DNA of 64,000 nt, taken from the NCBI GenBank assembly GCA_002163245.1, contig MAAL01000109.1, positions 55,414-119,413 on the forward strand, in the 5' to 3' direction. The notes beneath the pieces are model-generated. The model was not told the origin of the DNA. It saw only the letters and a program-made list of their open reading frames with translations, and made no database searches. Below, in pieces: positions 27,354-35,900 of this stretch (within the stretch, counting starts at the first letter, position 1; the number at the start of each line of letters is the position of its first letter). The stretch comes from Gammaproteobacteria bacterium 42_54_T18. GTDB taxonomy: Bacteria > Pseudomonadota > Gammaproteobacteria > Pseudomonadales > Ketobacteraceae. The translations under genes and the position numbers were made by a program.

Positions 27354-27736
27354 GCTTGAGTATTGCCAGGCCTAGAAAAAGAATACTTACTAAAAAACTG
27401 CTTCTTATCTCATTAGTGTTGTTAATGGTGACAGGCTGTTCCAATCGTTTGTATGACTGGGATGGCTATAATGATCATCTTTATGATTATTATAAAGATC
27501 CGACCACAGCTGGTCGATTTTTAGAAAAAATGCAAACACACCTTCAGCGCGTCGAAGAGAAGGGGGGTAAGCCGGCACCAGGATTGTATGCCGAAGTTGG
27601 GACGTTGTATTTGCAAAAAGGAGATCAACTTCAAGCTATTTATTTTTATCAAAAAGAACATGATACCTGGAAGGAAAGCCAGTATTTTATGGAGGCACTG
27701 ATTAAAAATTTGAGTCAAAGGGTGGAAGATAAATAG
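27350..27736 (+). CDS. DUF4810-family lipoprotein
   Basis: 128 residues from GTG 27350. A long basic leader comes before the signal helix LLLISLVLLMVTGC with lipobox VTGC. The mature domain is YDWDGYNDHLYDYYKDP, then GLYAEVGTLYLQKGD and AIYFYQKEHDTWKES, a TPR-like end and the DUF4810 signature. It always travels with CsgG-like and GNA1162 lipoproteins in other genomes. Coupled at both ends (GTGA overlap before, one-base TAG/GTG overlap after), so stoichiometric synthesis is likely. Confidence 0.87.
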   Translation: MSLSIARPRKRILTKKLLLISLVLLMVTGCSNRLYDWDGYNDHLYDYYKDPTTAGRFLEKMQTHLQRVEEKGGKPAPGLYAEVGTLYLQKGDQLQAIYFYQKEHDTWKESQYFMEALIKNLSQRVEDK

Positions 27737-28395
27737 TGAGGGTTAGAAATAGTATTGTAGGATTTCAAGTGCCTCTAATGGCCTTTTTGATTTCGATGCT
27801 GGCACCTGTTTTTATTGAGGTGGCCTATGCTGAAAGTGCATTTGACGAGGCTGCTCCTTCATCCGTACTTATTGTTCCAGTGGTTAATCATTCTCTGGAC
27901 GTGGACGCGCCAAATTATATGTTGTCCACTTTAACGATACCGTTGGCTGAACGTGGTTATTATGTTTTTCCGGTGAATACAACCAAAATTGTGCTGGAGC
28001 AAGAAGGTTTTTATGAGCCGGATATGGTTCATGCAGAAGACCCGGTAGCGCTTGCCGCATTGTTTGGGGCTGACGCGATTTTATACGTTACGATAAACCG
28101 CTGGGATGCACAATATATCGTACTTTCAACTCAGGTGACGGTGGATTTTAGTTATCGAATGGTATCAAGTGCTGGGCAAGAGATTTGGACGGCGAACAAA
28201 ACCATGCAATATACGCCTGAGAGAAATAATAGTTCCGGTAGCCCATTAGCAGATTTACTCGCTTCTGTGATTATTGCTGCCATTGATAATGCGGCACCAA
28301 AATATATGCCATTAACAGAAAAGGCAAATGATGCTGTGTTTAGAAAGGGCTATCAGAAAATTCCTACAGGGCCTTATTTTGGCAAGAAACACTAA
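27736..28395 (+). CDS. GNA1162 (DUF799) family envelope protein
   Basis: 219 residues from GTG 27736. Export signal FQVPLMAFLISMLAPVF ends around VAYA; no lipobox cysteine is visible, unlike the neisserial lipoprotein GNA1162. Family blocks: SVLIVPVVNHSLDVDAPNYM, PLAERGYYVFPVNTTK, LAALFGADAILYVTINRW and FSYRMVSSAGQEIWT. GNA1162 resembles TolB N-terminal/CsgG-type folds and is thought to act with its CsgG-like partner at the outer membrane. Last gene of the operon. Confidence 0.86.
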   Translation: MRVRNSIVGFQVPLMAFLISMLAPVFIEVAYAESAFDEAAPSSVLIVPVVNHSLDVDAPNYMLSTLTIPLAERGYYVFPVNTTKIVLEQEGFYEPDMVHAEDPVALAALFGADAILYVTINRWDAQYIVLSTQVTVDFSYRMVSSAGQEIWTANKTMQYTPERNNSSGSPLADLLASVIIAAIDNAAPKYMPLTEKANDAVFRKGYQKIPTGPYFGKKH

Positions 28396-28601
28396 ATCCT
28401 AAGTGGCACCCTACTTTCCAGGCAGGGGCTAAGGATGGCTCATTGATACATTCATCGTATTTATGCTCGTTATACTTTTATTAAATCTGCTTATTGCTCT
28501 TCTTCCATGTAAAATCACCCACAAATTCCCATATTAGGGATAACATTTGATCAATCTATTTGGTACACTCGTGCCAAAATGATGAGTGAGAGAATTTTTC
28601 C

Positions 28602-29687
28602 ATGGCAAATAAAACCGTTTTATTTGATAAACACGTAGAAGCTGGCGCCAAAATTGTAGATTTTGGTGGTTGGGATATGCCTATCAACTACGGTTCACAG
28701 ATAGAAGAGCACAAAGCGGTGCGTCAGGCTGCGGGTGTGTTTGATGTCTCTCATATGACCGTTGTGGATGTTACTGGTGATGATAGCCAAGTATACCTAC
28801 AGAAATTGTTAGCAAACGATGTGGCCCGCTTAAAAGAAGACGGAAAAGCACTCTATAGCGGCATGTTAAAAGAAGATGGCGGCGTAATCGATGATCTTAT
28901 TGTATATCGTATGCCCGGTTGGTATCGAGTTGTTGTCAATTGCTCAACCCGTGAAAAAGATCTGGCTTGGATGGTAAAACAAGCTGAGGGTTTTTCAGTA
29001 GACGTTAATGAGCGACCAGAATTCTCCATGGTGGCAGTTCAAGGTCCAAATGCTCGTGAAAAGGTAGCTGAATTACTCGGCGGCGAACAGGCAGAATTGA
29101 TTCGTGATTTGAAGGTTTTCCAAGGTAAAGAGTCTGGAGATTGGTTTATCGCTCGAACCGGTTATACCGGTGAAGACGGTTTGGAAATTGTTTTACCAAA
29201 CGATGTAGCCCCAGCATTTTGGCAACAGTTGTTAGATGCAGGTGTTGTCGCTTGTGGCCTGGGTGCCCGTGATACCTTGCGCTTAGAGGCGGGTATGAAT
29301 TTATACGGCTCTGATATGGATGAGTCGATTTCACCATTAGCCGCTGGCATGGGCTGGACAATCGCCTGGGAGCCGGAAGATCGTGATTTCCTTGGTCGCC
29401 AAGCACTTGAAGCGCAAAAAGTGGCGGGTGATTTGCCTAAACTTGTTGGTTTGGTGCTTGAAACTCGTGGTGTGCTTAGGGGCCACCAAAAGGTGATTGC
29501 TGAAGATGGTAGCGAGGGTGAAATCACCAGCGGTACTTTTTCTCCGACCTTAGGCTATTCTATTGCTCTAGCAAGAGTGCCAAAAAGCACAGGGGATACC
29601 GCTCACGTAGAGATTCGTGGTAAATTACACGCCGTGAAAGTAGTACGCCCTCCTTTTGTGCGTAACGGTGAGCGTGTTTACAAATAA
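28602..29687 (+). CDS. gcvT: Glycine cleavage system T protein (aminomethyltransferase)
   Basis: 361 residues. It moves the methylene group from the H-protein aminomethyl arm to tetrahydrofolate, releasing ammonia. Motifs: [85 protein letters not shown]. The 206-bp leader was searched by eye for a glycine riboswitch and none was recognised. First of gcvT-H-PA-PB. Confidence 0.96.
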   Translation: MANKTVLFDKHVEAGAKIVDFGGWDMPINYGSQIEEHKAVRQAAGVFDVSHMTVVDVTGDDSQVYLQKLLANDVARLKEDGKALYSGMLKEDGGVIDDLIVYRMPGWYRVVVNCSTREKDLAWMVKQAEGFSVDVNERPEFSMVAVQGPNAREKVAELLGGEQAELIRDLKVFQGKESGDWFIARTGYTGEDGLEIVLPNDVAPAFWQQLLDAGVVACGLGARDTLRLEAGMNLYGSDMDESISPLAAGMGWTIAWEPEDRDFLGRQALEAQKVAGDLPKLVGLVLETRGVLRGHQKVIAEDGSEGEITSGTFSPTLGYSIALARVPKSTGDTAHVEIRGKLHAVKVVRPPFVRNGERVYK

Positions 29688-29734
29688 CTGTACATTAAAT
29701 AACCTAGATTATATCTGTTTTTGAGGACCAAAGA

Positions 29735-30136
29735 ATGAGCGAGATTCGACCTGAACTAAAATACCTTATTAGCCATGAATGGCTACGTGTGGAATCTGAT
29801 GGAACCGCATTTGTGGGTATTTCTGATCACGCCCAAGACGCAATGGGAGACCTTGTATTTGTGGAGACTCCTGAAGTAGGCAGCACTGTTACTGCTGGAG
29901 AAGAAGCTGGTGTTGTTGAGTCTGTTAAAGCGGCCTCCGATATCTATGCACCGGTTTCTGGCGAAGTTGTTGCAATTAACGAAGATCTTGAAGAAAACCC
30001 TGAAGCGGTTAACAACGATCCATATGGCGATGGTTGGATGTTCCAAATCAAACTATCTGATCCCGCAGAGTTAGAATCTCTAGAATTACTTTCTGCAGAT
30101 GATTATGTTGCCAAAGTTGAAGAAGAAGAGCATTAA
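29735..30136 (+). CDS. gcvH: Glycine cleavage system H protein
   Basis: 133 residues. Lipoyl carrier that shuttles the aminomethyl intermediate between P, T and L proteins. The lipoylated lysine is K65 in [20 protein letters not shown]. Other marks: [18 protein letters not shown] and [13 protein letters not shown]. Fifty bases after gcvT; GAGG ribosome site. A hairpin terminator follows before gcvPA. Confidence 0.97.
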   Translation: MSEIRPELKYLISHEWLRVESDGTAFVGISDHAQDAMGDLVFVETPEVGSTVTAGEEAGVVESVKAASDIYAPVSGEVVAINEDLEENPEAVNNDPYGDGWMFQIKLSDPAELESLELLSADDYVAKVEEEEH

Positions 30137-30170
30137 GATCGGTTAAGTTCCAAGTAACATCTGATCTAAA

Positions 30171-30235
30171 GGAACGCTGAGTGGGCAAAAGCCGATTCAG
30201 CGTTCTTGTTTTTCCAATAACAGTTTTTGTATAAA
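30171..30235 (+). promoter_or_regulatory. Hairpin terminator plus likely internal promoter between gcvH and gcvPA
   Basis: The stem GAACGCTGA / TCAGCGTTC (30172-30205) is followed by TTGTTTTT, a rho-independent terminator. Right after it TTGTTT (30206-30211) and an extended TG-TATAAA (30230-30235) are separated by 18 bases, a plausible promoter. The T and H genes may therefore be expressed at a different level from the P genes. Confidence 0.6.
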
Positions 30236-30279
30236 CCGCACTATAACCCGCACCTAAGTAACGTGCATTGAGGCCTGCT

Positions 30280-31638
30280 ATGCCCTATATCCCTCATACT
30301 GATGAAGACGTAAAATCTATGCTAGACACTATTGGTGTTGATAGCATTGACGATTTGTTTGATGAAATCCCCAAAGATATCCTTGCCAAGAATTTTGATA
30401 TTCCTGAAGGCATCAGTGAAATGGAAATGATGCGCTTGATGTCTGAGCGCGCAGCTGCGGATAGTAATGTTTCCTGCTTTATTGGGGCTGGTGCTTATGA
30501 GCACCATATCCCTGCTGCTGTATGGGATGTTGTGAGCCGAGGAGAGTTCCTCACGGCTTATACACCTTATCAAGCAGAGGCAAGTCAGGGTACGTTGCAG
30601 GTCATTTACGAATACCAGACTAATATGGCTAATCTAACGGCGATGGATGTATCAAATGCATCGTTGTATGACGGTGGTTCTGGTATGGCAGAAGCGGCGT
30701 TAATGGCGATTCGAGCTAATCGAAAGTCCAAGTCTAGAAAAGTATTAGTGCCTCGCACTGTGAATCCACTGTATCGTGATACGGCTCATAATATTGTGAA
30801 TAACCAAAATATTGAATTGGTTGATGTGGATTTTGATAAACAAGGTGGCAACACCACGTTAGAAAGTCTTAAGCAGTATGAAGGTGAAGACTTTGCCGCG
30901 TTGATTATTGCTCAGCCTAACTTTTTTGGTGTGTTAGAAGAGGTTAATGAGCTAACGGATTGGGCGCATGCAAATGGCATGTTAGTGATTGCGGTTGTTA
31001 ACCCAACGTCCCTTGCTTTATTGGCACCTCCTGGTGAATGGGGAGAGGCTGGTGCTGATATTGCTATTGGTGAAGGCCAACCTTTAGGTGTGCCTTTGTC
31101 ATCTGGCGGTCCTTATTTTGGTTTTATTTGCTGTAAGCAAAAAATTGTTCGACAGATGCCTGGTCGAATTATCGGTCGTACCGTTGATATGGAAGGTAAA
31201 GAAGGATTTACATTAACCCTTCAAGCTCGTGAACAACATATCCGTCGATCTAAGGCAACGTCCAATATCTGTACCAACCAAGGCTTGGTAATGACTGCGT
31301 CAACGATTTATGTAGCGCTGTTAGGTGCTGATGGTTTATCGCTTGTTGCAGAAAACTGCCATGAAAACACCAATCAATTGTCAAAACTACTGACATCCAT
31401 TGATGGGGTTGAAACGGCATTTGATCGCCCTGTGTTTCATGAGCAAGTTATTCGATTACCAGCGTCTTCCGCATCGGTGTTAGAGAAACTGGCAGAAGCT
31501 CGAATTCAAGGTGGTATTGATTTATCGACGTACTATCCTGAATTAGAAAATTGTGTGTTGTTCTGTGCAACTGAAACAAAAACGAACGATGACCTGGTTG
31601 CTTATCAGAAAGCCTTAGCATCCGTGTTGGCATCCTAA
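30280..31638 (+). CDS. gcvPA: Glycine dehydrogenase (decarboxylating) subunit 1
   Basis: 452 residues, N-terminal half of the split P protein. It lacks the PLP lysine, which lies in the partner. Marks: [90 protein letters not shown]. The frame opens at TTG 30268, but GAGG at 30270-30273 points to ATG 30280. Fifteen bases before gcvPB. Confidence 0.95.
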   Translation: MPYIPHTDEDVKSMLDTIGVDSIDDLFDEIPKDILAKNFDIPEGISEMEMMRLMSERAAADSNVSCFIGAGAYEHHIPAAVWDVVSRGEFLTAYTPYQAEASQGTLQVIYEYQTNMANLTAMDVSNASLYDGGSGMAEAALMAIRANRKSKSRKVLVPRTVNPLYRDTAHNIVNNQNIELVDVDFDKQGGNTTLESLKQYEGEDFAALIIAQPNFFGVLEEVNELTDWAHANGMLVIAVVNPTSLALLAPPGEWGEAGADIAIGEGQPLGVPLSSGGPYFGFICCKQKIVRQMPGRIIGRTVDMEGKEGFTLTLQAREQHIRRSKATSNICTNQGLVMTASTIYVALLGADGLSLVAENCHENTNQLSKLLTSIDGVETAFDRPVFHEQVIRLPASSASVLEKLAEARIQGGIDLSTYYPELENCVLFCATETKTNDDLVAYQKALASVLAS

Positions 31639-31653
31639 GAGAGGATAATAATT

Positions 31654-33123
31654 ATGTTAATTTATGAAAAAAGCCAAGCCGGTCGTCGCTCAATATCTCA
31701 AGCGCCACTTACAAGTACAAAGGTAAGTGATATCCCTGAGGGATTATTGCGTAAGAAAAAAGCCGCACTAGCTGAAGTGAGTGAAATGCAGGTTGTTCGT
31801 CATTACACCAACTTGTCTCGTCGCAACTTCTCTATTGATACCCAATTTTATCCGTTGGGGTCGTGCACCATGAAGTACAACCCTCGTGGCGCTCATAAGT
31901 CTGCCATGATACCTGGATTTTTAGGTCGTCATCCCCTGGCACCTGAATCACAAAGCCAAGGTTTCTTGTCATGTATGTATGACTTGCAAGAAATCCTAAA
32001 AGAAGTGACCGGCATGAAAGGTGTATCGTTAACACCGATGGCAGGAGCGCAGGGTGAATTTGCCGGTGTCGCAATGATTCGTGCCTATCATGATTCTCGT
32101 GAAGATTTTGAGCGTACGGAAATATTGATTCCATCCGCAGCTCATGGAACAAACCCTGCTACGGCAGTTATGTGTGGCTATAAGGTTCGAGAAATACCGG
32201 TAGATAAAAACGGTGATGTAGATTTAGCAGCGCTAAAAGAAGCCGTAGGGCCAGAAACAGCCGGTTTGATGATGACCAATCCATCAACTTGTGGCGTGTT
32301 TGAACGCAGTATTAAAGAAATTGCATCAACGGTACATGATGCGGGTGGGCTGCTGTATTACGATGGCGCAAACCTAAATGCAATCCTTGGAAAGGTTTGT
32401 CCTGGAGATATGGGGTTTGATGTGATGCATATGAACCTACATAAGACATTCGCCACACCTCACGGTGGTGGTGGTCCAGGTGCTGGACCTATTGGTGTGG
32501 GTGATCGATTGTTGCCTTATATGCCAACGCCTATTGTGGGTAAAGACTCGGTTGACGGTAAGGATGTTTATCGTTGGTTGGATGAAAAAGATATTCCACA
32601 AACTATTGGTCGTTTATCAACGTACATGGGTAATGCCGGTGTGTTATTGCGTGCCTATTATTACGCAAGATTATTAGGTCGTGAAGGAATGCATCGTGTA
32701 GCGGAATACTCTACGTTAAATGCAAACTACATGATGAAGCGATGTGAGAATGCTGGTTTTGAATTGGCGTATCCCGGTCGACGTGCAACCCACGAATTTA
32801 TAATTACTTTAAGTTCGCAGGCAAAAAATCTCGGTGTTAACGCCATGGATTTTGCAAAACGTTTGTTGGATTACGGCTATCATGCGCCAACCACCTATTT
32901 CCCATTGTTGGTGCCTGAGTGTTGGTTGATTGAACCCACAGAAACAGAATCTCCGGATGAGTTAGATGGTTTCGTTGAAGCAATGATTAAGATTCAGAAA
33001 GAATCGGAAGAAAATGCGGAGATGGTAAAAGCTGCACCGTATAATCAAACGGTTCGACGTTTAGATGATGTGAAAGCAGCTCGTGAGTTGGACCTGAAAT
33101 GGAGCCCTGCGCAAGAGTCGTAA
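31654..33123 (+). CDS. gcvPB: Glycine dehydrogenase (decarboxylating) subunit 2
   Basis: 489 residues, catalytic half of the split P protein. The PLP lysine is about K264 in [19 protein letters not shown]. Other marks: [59 protein letters not shown]. Together with gcvPA it decarboxylates glycine and loads H protein. The L protein is not in this window. A terminator hairpin follows. Confidence 0.97.
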   Translation: MLIYEKSQAGRRSISQAPLTSTKVSDIPEGLLRKKKAALAEVSEMQVVRHYTNLSRRNFSIDTQFYPLGSCTMKYNPRGAHKSAMIPGFLGRHPLAPESQSQGFLSCMYDLQEILKEVTGMKGVSLTPMAGAQGEFAGVAMIRAYHDSREDFERTEILIPSAAHGTNPATAVMCGYKVREIPVDKNGDVDLAALKEAVGPETAGLMMTNPSTCGVFERSIKEIASTVHDAGGLLYYDGANLNAILGKVCPGDMGFDVMHMNLHKTFATPHGGGGPGAGPIGVGDRLLPYMPTPIVGKDSVDGKDVYRWLDEKDIPQTIGRLSTYMGNAGVLLRAYYYARLLGREGMHRVAEYSTLNANYMMKRCENAGFELAYPGRRATHEFIITLSSQAKNLGVNAMDFAKRLLDYGYHAPTTYFPLLVPECWLIEPTETESPDELDGFVEAMIKIQKESEENAEMVKAAPYNQTVRRLDDVKAARELDLKWSPAQES

Positions 33124-33133
33124 GTCTACATTG

Positions 33134-33164
33134 AAACGCTATCTAGTCTGCTAGATAGCGTTTT
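33134..33164. terminator. Terminator between gcvPB and the DUF2799 gene
   Basis: The perfect stem AAACGCTATCTAG / CTAGATAGCGTTT with loop TCTG is followed by TTTT. It contains the stop codon of the convergent lipoprotein gene. Confidence 0.88.
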
Positions 33165-33943
33165 GGTCTTTTTTCAGCATATTTGATGTTTTCAAGTAAG
33201 CCGTTGATGGCAGATTGGTCTGCTGATTGCTCATGGTAGAGCTGATCTAGTGTATTTTTTGTTGATCTTATTTCATCTTTTAAGCGATCTTTTTGTTTAT
33301 AAAAAATGACTTTTTCTAAGTTGCTCGTTTTGCTACTGGTGATGCCTGCTCGTGCAATTTCCAGGTCGTGCTCTAGCGTGGCTATCGTATTTTCGGTATC
33401 AGTGATGTCATTGCTAATATGTTCTAGGTGAGAGCTGACATCGTCAATTTCACTTTGATAGCTGTTTACCTCTTGTAATAGCTTATAGCCTTCATTAAAA
33501 GAAAACTGTAATTTGCTATTAAGATTTTGGGGGCAAATGTTGGGGAATGTAGAGCCGCTTCTGCCCAGGTTGTAAGCCGTGTCTGCAGTGCAATATATTT
33601 TTAAGCCTTGGTGATGTTGGCTCAAAAAGTTAGGGTGGATATTGCTAGGACAAACACTTGGTAGCGGTTGTCCTTGAGTACCGATTTGATACGCTATTTG
33701 TGGAGAACAATACTGTTTGAGACCTTGTAAATGCCCTGCTTGATAAGCATGCAAATCAGGAGTGATGCCGTATTCAGCACAGGCTTTTCGATAGCCACCA
33801 ATGGTCAAGGCGCTTTTGCCTTTAAGACCTTCCTCCATACCAACCATTCGCCAGTCAGCGGCGACACACTCGCTTTCGTTCATCACCGCGCAGTTTGAGA
33901 GTAATAGAATCAATAATAGGGGAGTGAGGTATCTAAATGACAT
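33143..33943 (-). CDS. DUF2799 lipoprotein with C-terminal coiled coil
   Basis: 266 residues. Signal MSFRYLTPLLLILLLSNC with a lipobox-like cysteine at residue 18. DUF2799 pattern: ADWRMVGMEEGLKG, YRKACAEYG, AYQAGHLQGLKQYC, then a repeated unit with LKIYCTADTAYNLGRSGS and a second PNICP. Four cysteine-containing repeats may pair. After residue 165 a long heptad region (SSHLEHISNDITDTENTIAT onward) predicts a coiled coil. Function unknown; envelope location. Confidence 0.8.
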   Translation of the reverse strand: MSFRYLTPLLLILLLSNCAVMNESECVAADWRMVGMEEGLKGKSALTIGGYRKACAEYGITPDLHAYQAGHLQGLKQYCSPQIAYQIGTQGQPLPSVCPSNIHPNFLSQHHQGLKIYCTADTAYNLGRSGSTFPNICPQNLNSKLQFSFNEGYKLLQEVNSYQSEIDDVSSHLEHISNDITDTENTIATLEHDLEIARAGITSSKTSNLEKVIFYKQKDRLKDEIRSTKNTLDQLYHEQSADQSAINGLLENIKYAEKRPKRYLAD

Positions 33944-33982
33944 GTAGGGTCTCAGTGTTTTTTCAGAGAATGGCGGTTTATA

Positions 33983-34609
33983 TTATGATAGGCCGGATTT
34001 TTCTAATAATCTATGTACAGACTTTTTGGGTGTTTTACTCAGCTTCTGGATTAACGAAAATGATACTGTTGGAATATCGTACTGATCAGAAATATCATCT
34101 AACATCGCTAACCACAGTTTGGCTGTCATCTCAGAGTCATATAATGCTCGGTGAAAATCCCCGTTAGAAGGAATGTTCTTAAATTTAATTAAGGTGCCTA
34201 ATTTATGATTCGGGGCTTCTTGGTATATCCGTCTGGCAACTAATAGGGAGCAAGAAAACTTTCCATAATATTGCCGAGAGATATTGTTGAGTTCTGCATC
34301 AAGAAACCGTTTATCAAACGATGCATTGTGTGCCAATAAGTTGCTGTCACCAATAAAATCTGCAAACCGAGACATAACGTCATTACAAGAGGGCGCATCA
34401 ACTAACATATCATTGGTAATACCGGTGTAATCTGCAATAAAACCGCTGATAGGGAAACCAGGGTTCATCAATTCCTGAAAGCTTTCGGTGACTTCTCCGT
34501 TTTCGATACGTACCGCGCCAATCTCAATGGCACGATCTCCCATGTCTGGGGAAAGACCGGTGGTTTCAAAATCGAGTACTATCAGGGAATTAGCGTTAGG
34601 GTGAGAAAT
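33983..34609 (-). CDS. 3'-5' exonuclease, DnaQ-like DEDDh family, apparent AUU start
   Basis: 208 residues if begun at ATT 34609-34607. Exo I motif LIVLDFETTGLSPDMGDRAI lies upstream of the first ATG (34543); a start there would drop the catalytic Asp and Glu. No ATG, GTG or TTG occurs between the preceding in-frame stop and the motif. Three ATT codons in a row follow a TTAAGG ribosome site; the third is 8 bases from it. Exo II is NLLAHNASFDKRFLD and Exo III is HRALYDSEMTAKLW. It removes 3' nucleotides from DNA or RNA; the precise substrate is unknown. Forty bases before the DUF2799 gene on the same strand. Confidence 0.82.
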   Translation of the reverse strand: MSHPNANSLIVLDFETTGLSPDMGDRAIEIGAVRIENGEVTESFQELMNPGFPISGFIADYTGITNDMLVDAPSCNDVMSRFADFIGDSNLLAHNASFDKRFLDAELNNISRQYYGKFSCSLLVARRIYQEAPNHKLGTLIKFKNIPSNGDFHRALYDSEMTAKLWLAMLDDISDQYDIPTVSFSLIQKLSKTPKKSVHRLLEKSGLS

Positions 34610-34852
34610 AATAATGGCCTTAAGGTGATTGGGTTTGAGGCGTGATTGTAATCACCGTGTAAAAATACGTCAACGCAAGTCTCTCATAAGGAACATAGTA
34701 TCCCGATTTTGATGTTTGAATATGCGATGGAATACCTATTAAATATCAAGTTAGAGGCATTGTTTTAGGGATACACGGTGTTTTAGGGAATAAGGGATGC
34801 CCTTCTTAAGGCTTTATCTAAAAAACGTTATTTTAATCAGTCGAGTGAAATC

Positions 34853-35788
34853 ATGACCATAGATGTGTTGGCAGATGTGTTATCCGTTGGCCAAGTCAGT
34901 AATCAACTGGTTTGTTATTCCGAGTTTCCAGAGTTTACGGGGATTTATTTTGATGACCCTAACATGGCTTCATTTCATATTGTTCGCCGTGGAACAGTAT
35001 GGGCACGGCACAATAAAGGTACAGATCCGATATTGCTAGAAGAGGGGGACATCGTTTTTTATTCGAATAACCCTTGGCATGCAATCAGCCGTCATATGGA
35101 AAATCCAGTCAAGCATATTAGTGTTATGAAGGATACGTTAGGGAATATTTCTGCTGAACATGGGCCGGTCCGTGAAGATTCGACCTGTATGTTTTGTGGG
35201 GCGTATGAATTGGTCGGGGATATGAAGCACCCGTTCTTCTCTCAGCTCCCCCCTGTAATACATATACCGGCAGAGCAGACAAAAAATGATAAAAACCTGC
35301 GGGACTTGTTGCCTTTACTAATACGGGAAGGCTCCAATGATGAAGTGGGTTCATCCATCGTTTTGTCGAAATTGATGGATGCGTTGCTGATTTACATTAT
35401 ACGGGTTTGGGTTAGGAGTACGTCAGAGAAAAATACGGGTTGGCTTGTCGCGCTAAAAGACCCCAAAATAGGTGAAGCTATATCTTTGATGCACCGCTCC
35501 CCCAAAGAAAAGTGGACAATTGATCGATTAGCAAAAGAAGTTTCAATGTCACGAGCCTCATTTGCAAAAAAATTCACCGAATCAACGGGAGAAAGTCCTG
35601 GGATTTATTTGACCCGTTGGCGGATGGACCTGTCGGTTAAGCTATTGCGTGAATCTAATTTACCGTTAATGGATATCGCAAATGCTGTTGGTTATGAATC
35701 GGATACTGCCTATAGCCGTGTTTTTAAGAAACAACGAGGTGAATCTCCAGGAGAATATCGTTCTAGTTATCGATTAAATCAACTGTAG
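34853..35788 (+). CDS. AraC-family regulator with cupin-like N-terminal domain
   Basis: 311 residues. N-terminal AraC-type cupin_6 domain: FHIVRRGTVWARHNKG, LLEEGDIVFYSNNPWHAI, a CMFCGAYEL cysteine pair and VGSSIVLSKLMDALLIYIIR. C-terminal double helix-turn-helix: WTIDRLAKEVSMSRASFAKK, ESPGIYLTRWRMDLSVKLLR and DIANAVGYESDTAYSRVFKK. It is followed 112 bases later by the exporter gene group on the same strand and probably controls it (inference from position). Confidence 0.9.
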   Translation: MTIDVLADVLSVGQVSNQLVCYSEFPEFTGIYFDDPNMASFHIVRRGTVWARHNKGTDPILLEEGDIVFYSNNPWHAISRHMENPVKHISVMKDTLGNISAEHGPVREDSTCMFCGAYELVGDMKHPFFSQLPPVIHIPAEQTKNDKNLRDLLPLLIREGSNDEVGSSIVLSKLMDALLIYIIRVWVRSTSEKNTGWLVALKDPKIGEAISLMHRSPKEKWTIDRLAKEVSMSRASFAKKFTESTGESPGIYLTRWRMDLSVKLLRESNLPLMDIANAVGYESDTAYSRVFKKQRGESPGEYRSSYRLNQL

Positions 35789-35900
35789 ACGATCTGCTAG
35801 TGATTGCAGATTAACGGTTATTGTCGTTTTAGGCCACCGAGCATATTGTTATTAGACTTAGTAAGCAGTATGTCTATGAACTATTTATCGGTGGCCGCGC

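Noticed and set aside
28396..28601. Glycine riboswitch upstream of gcvT
   Set aside because: The leader was read on the plus strand and lacks the paired glycine aptamer cores; only a weak near-palindrome is present.
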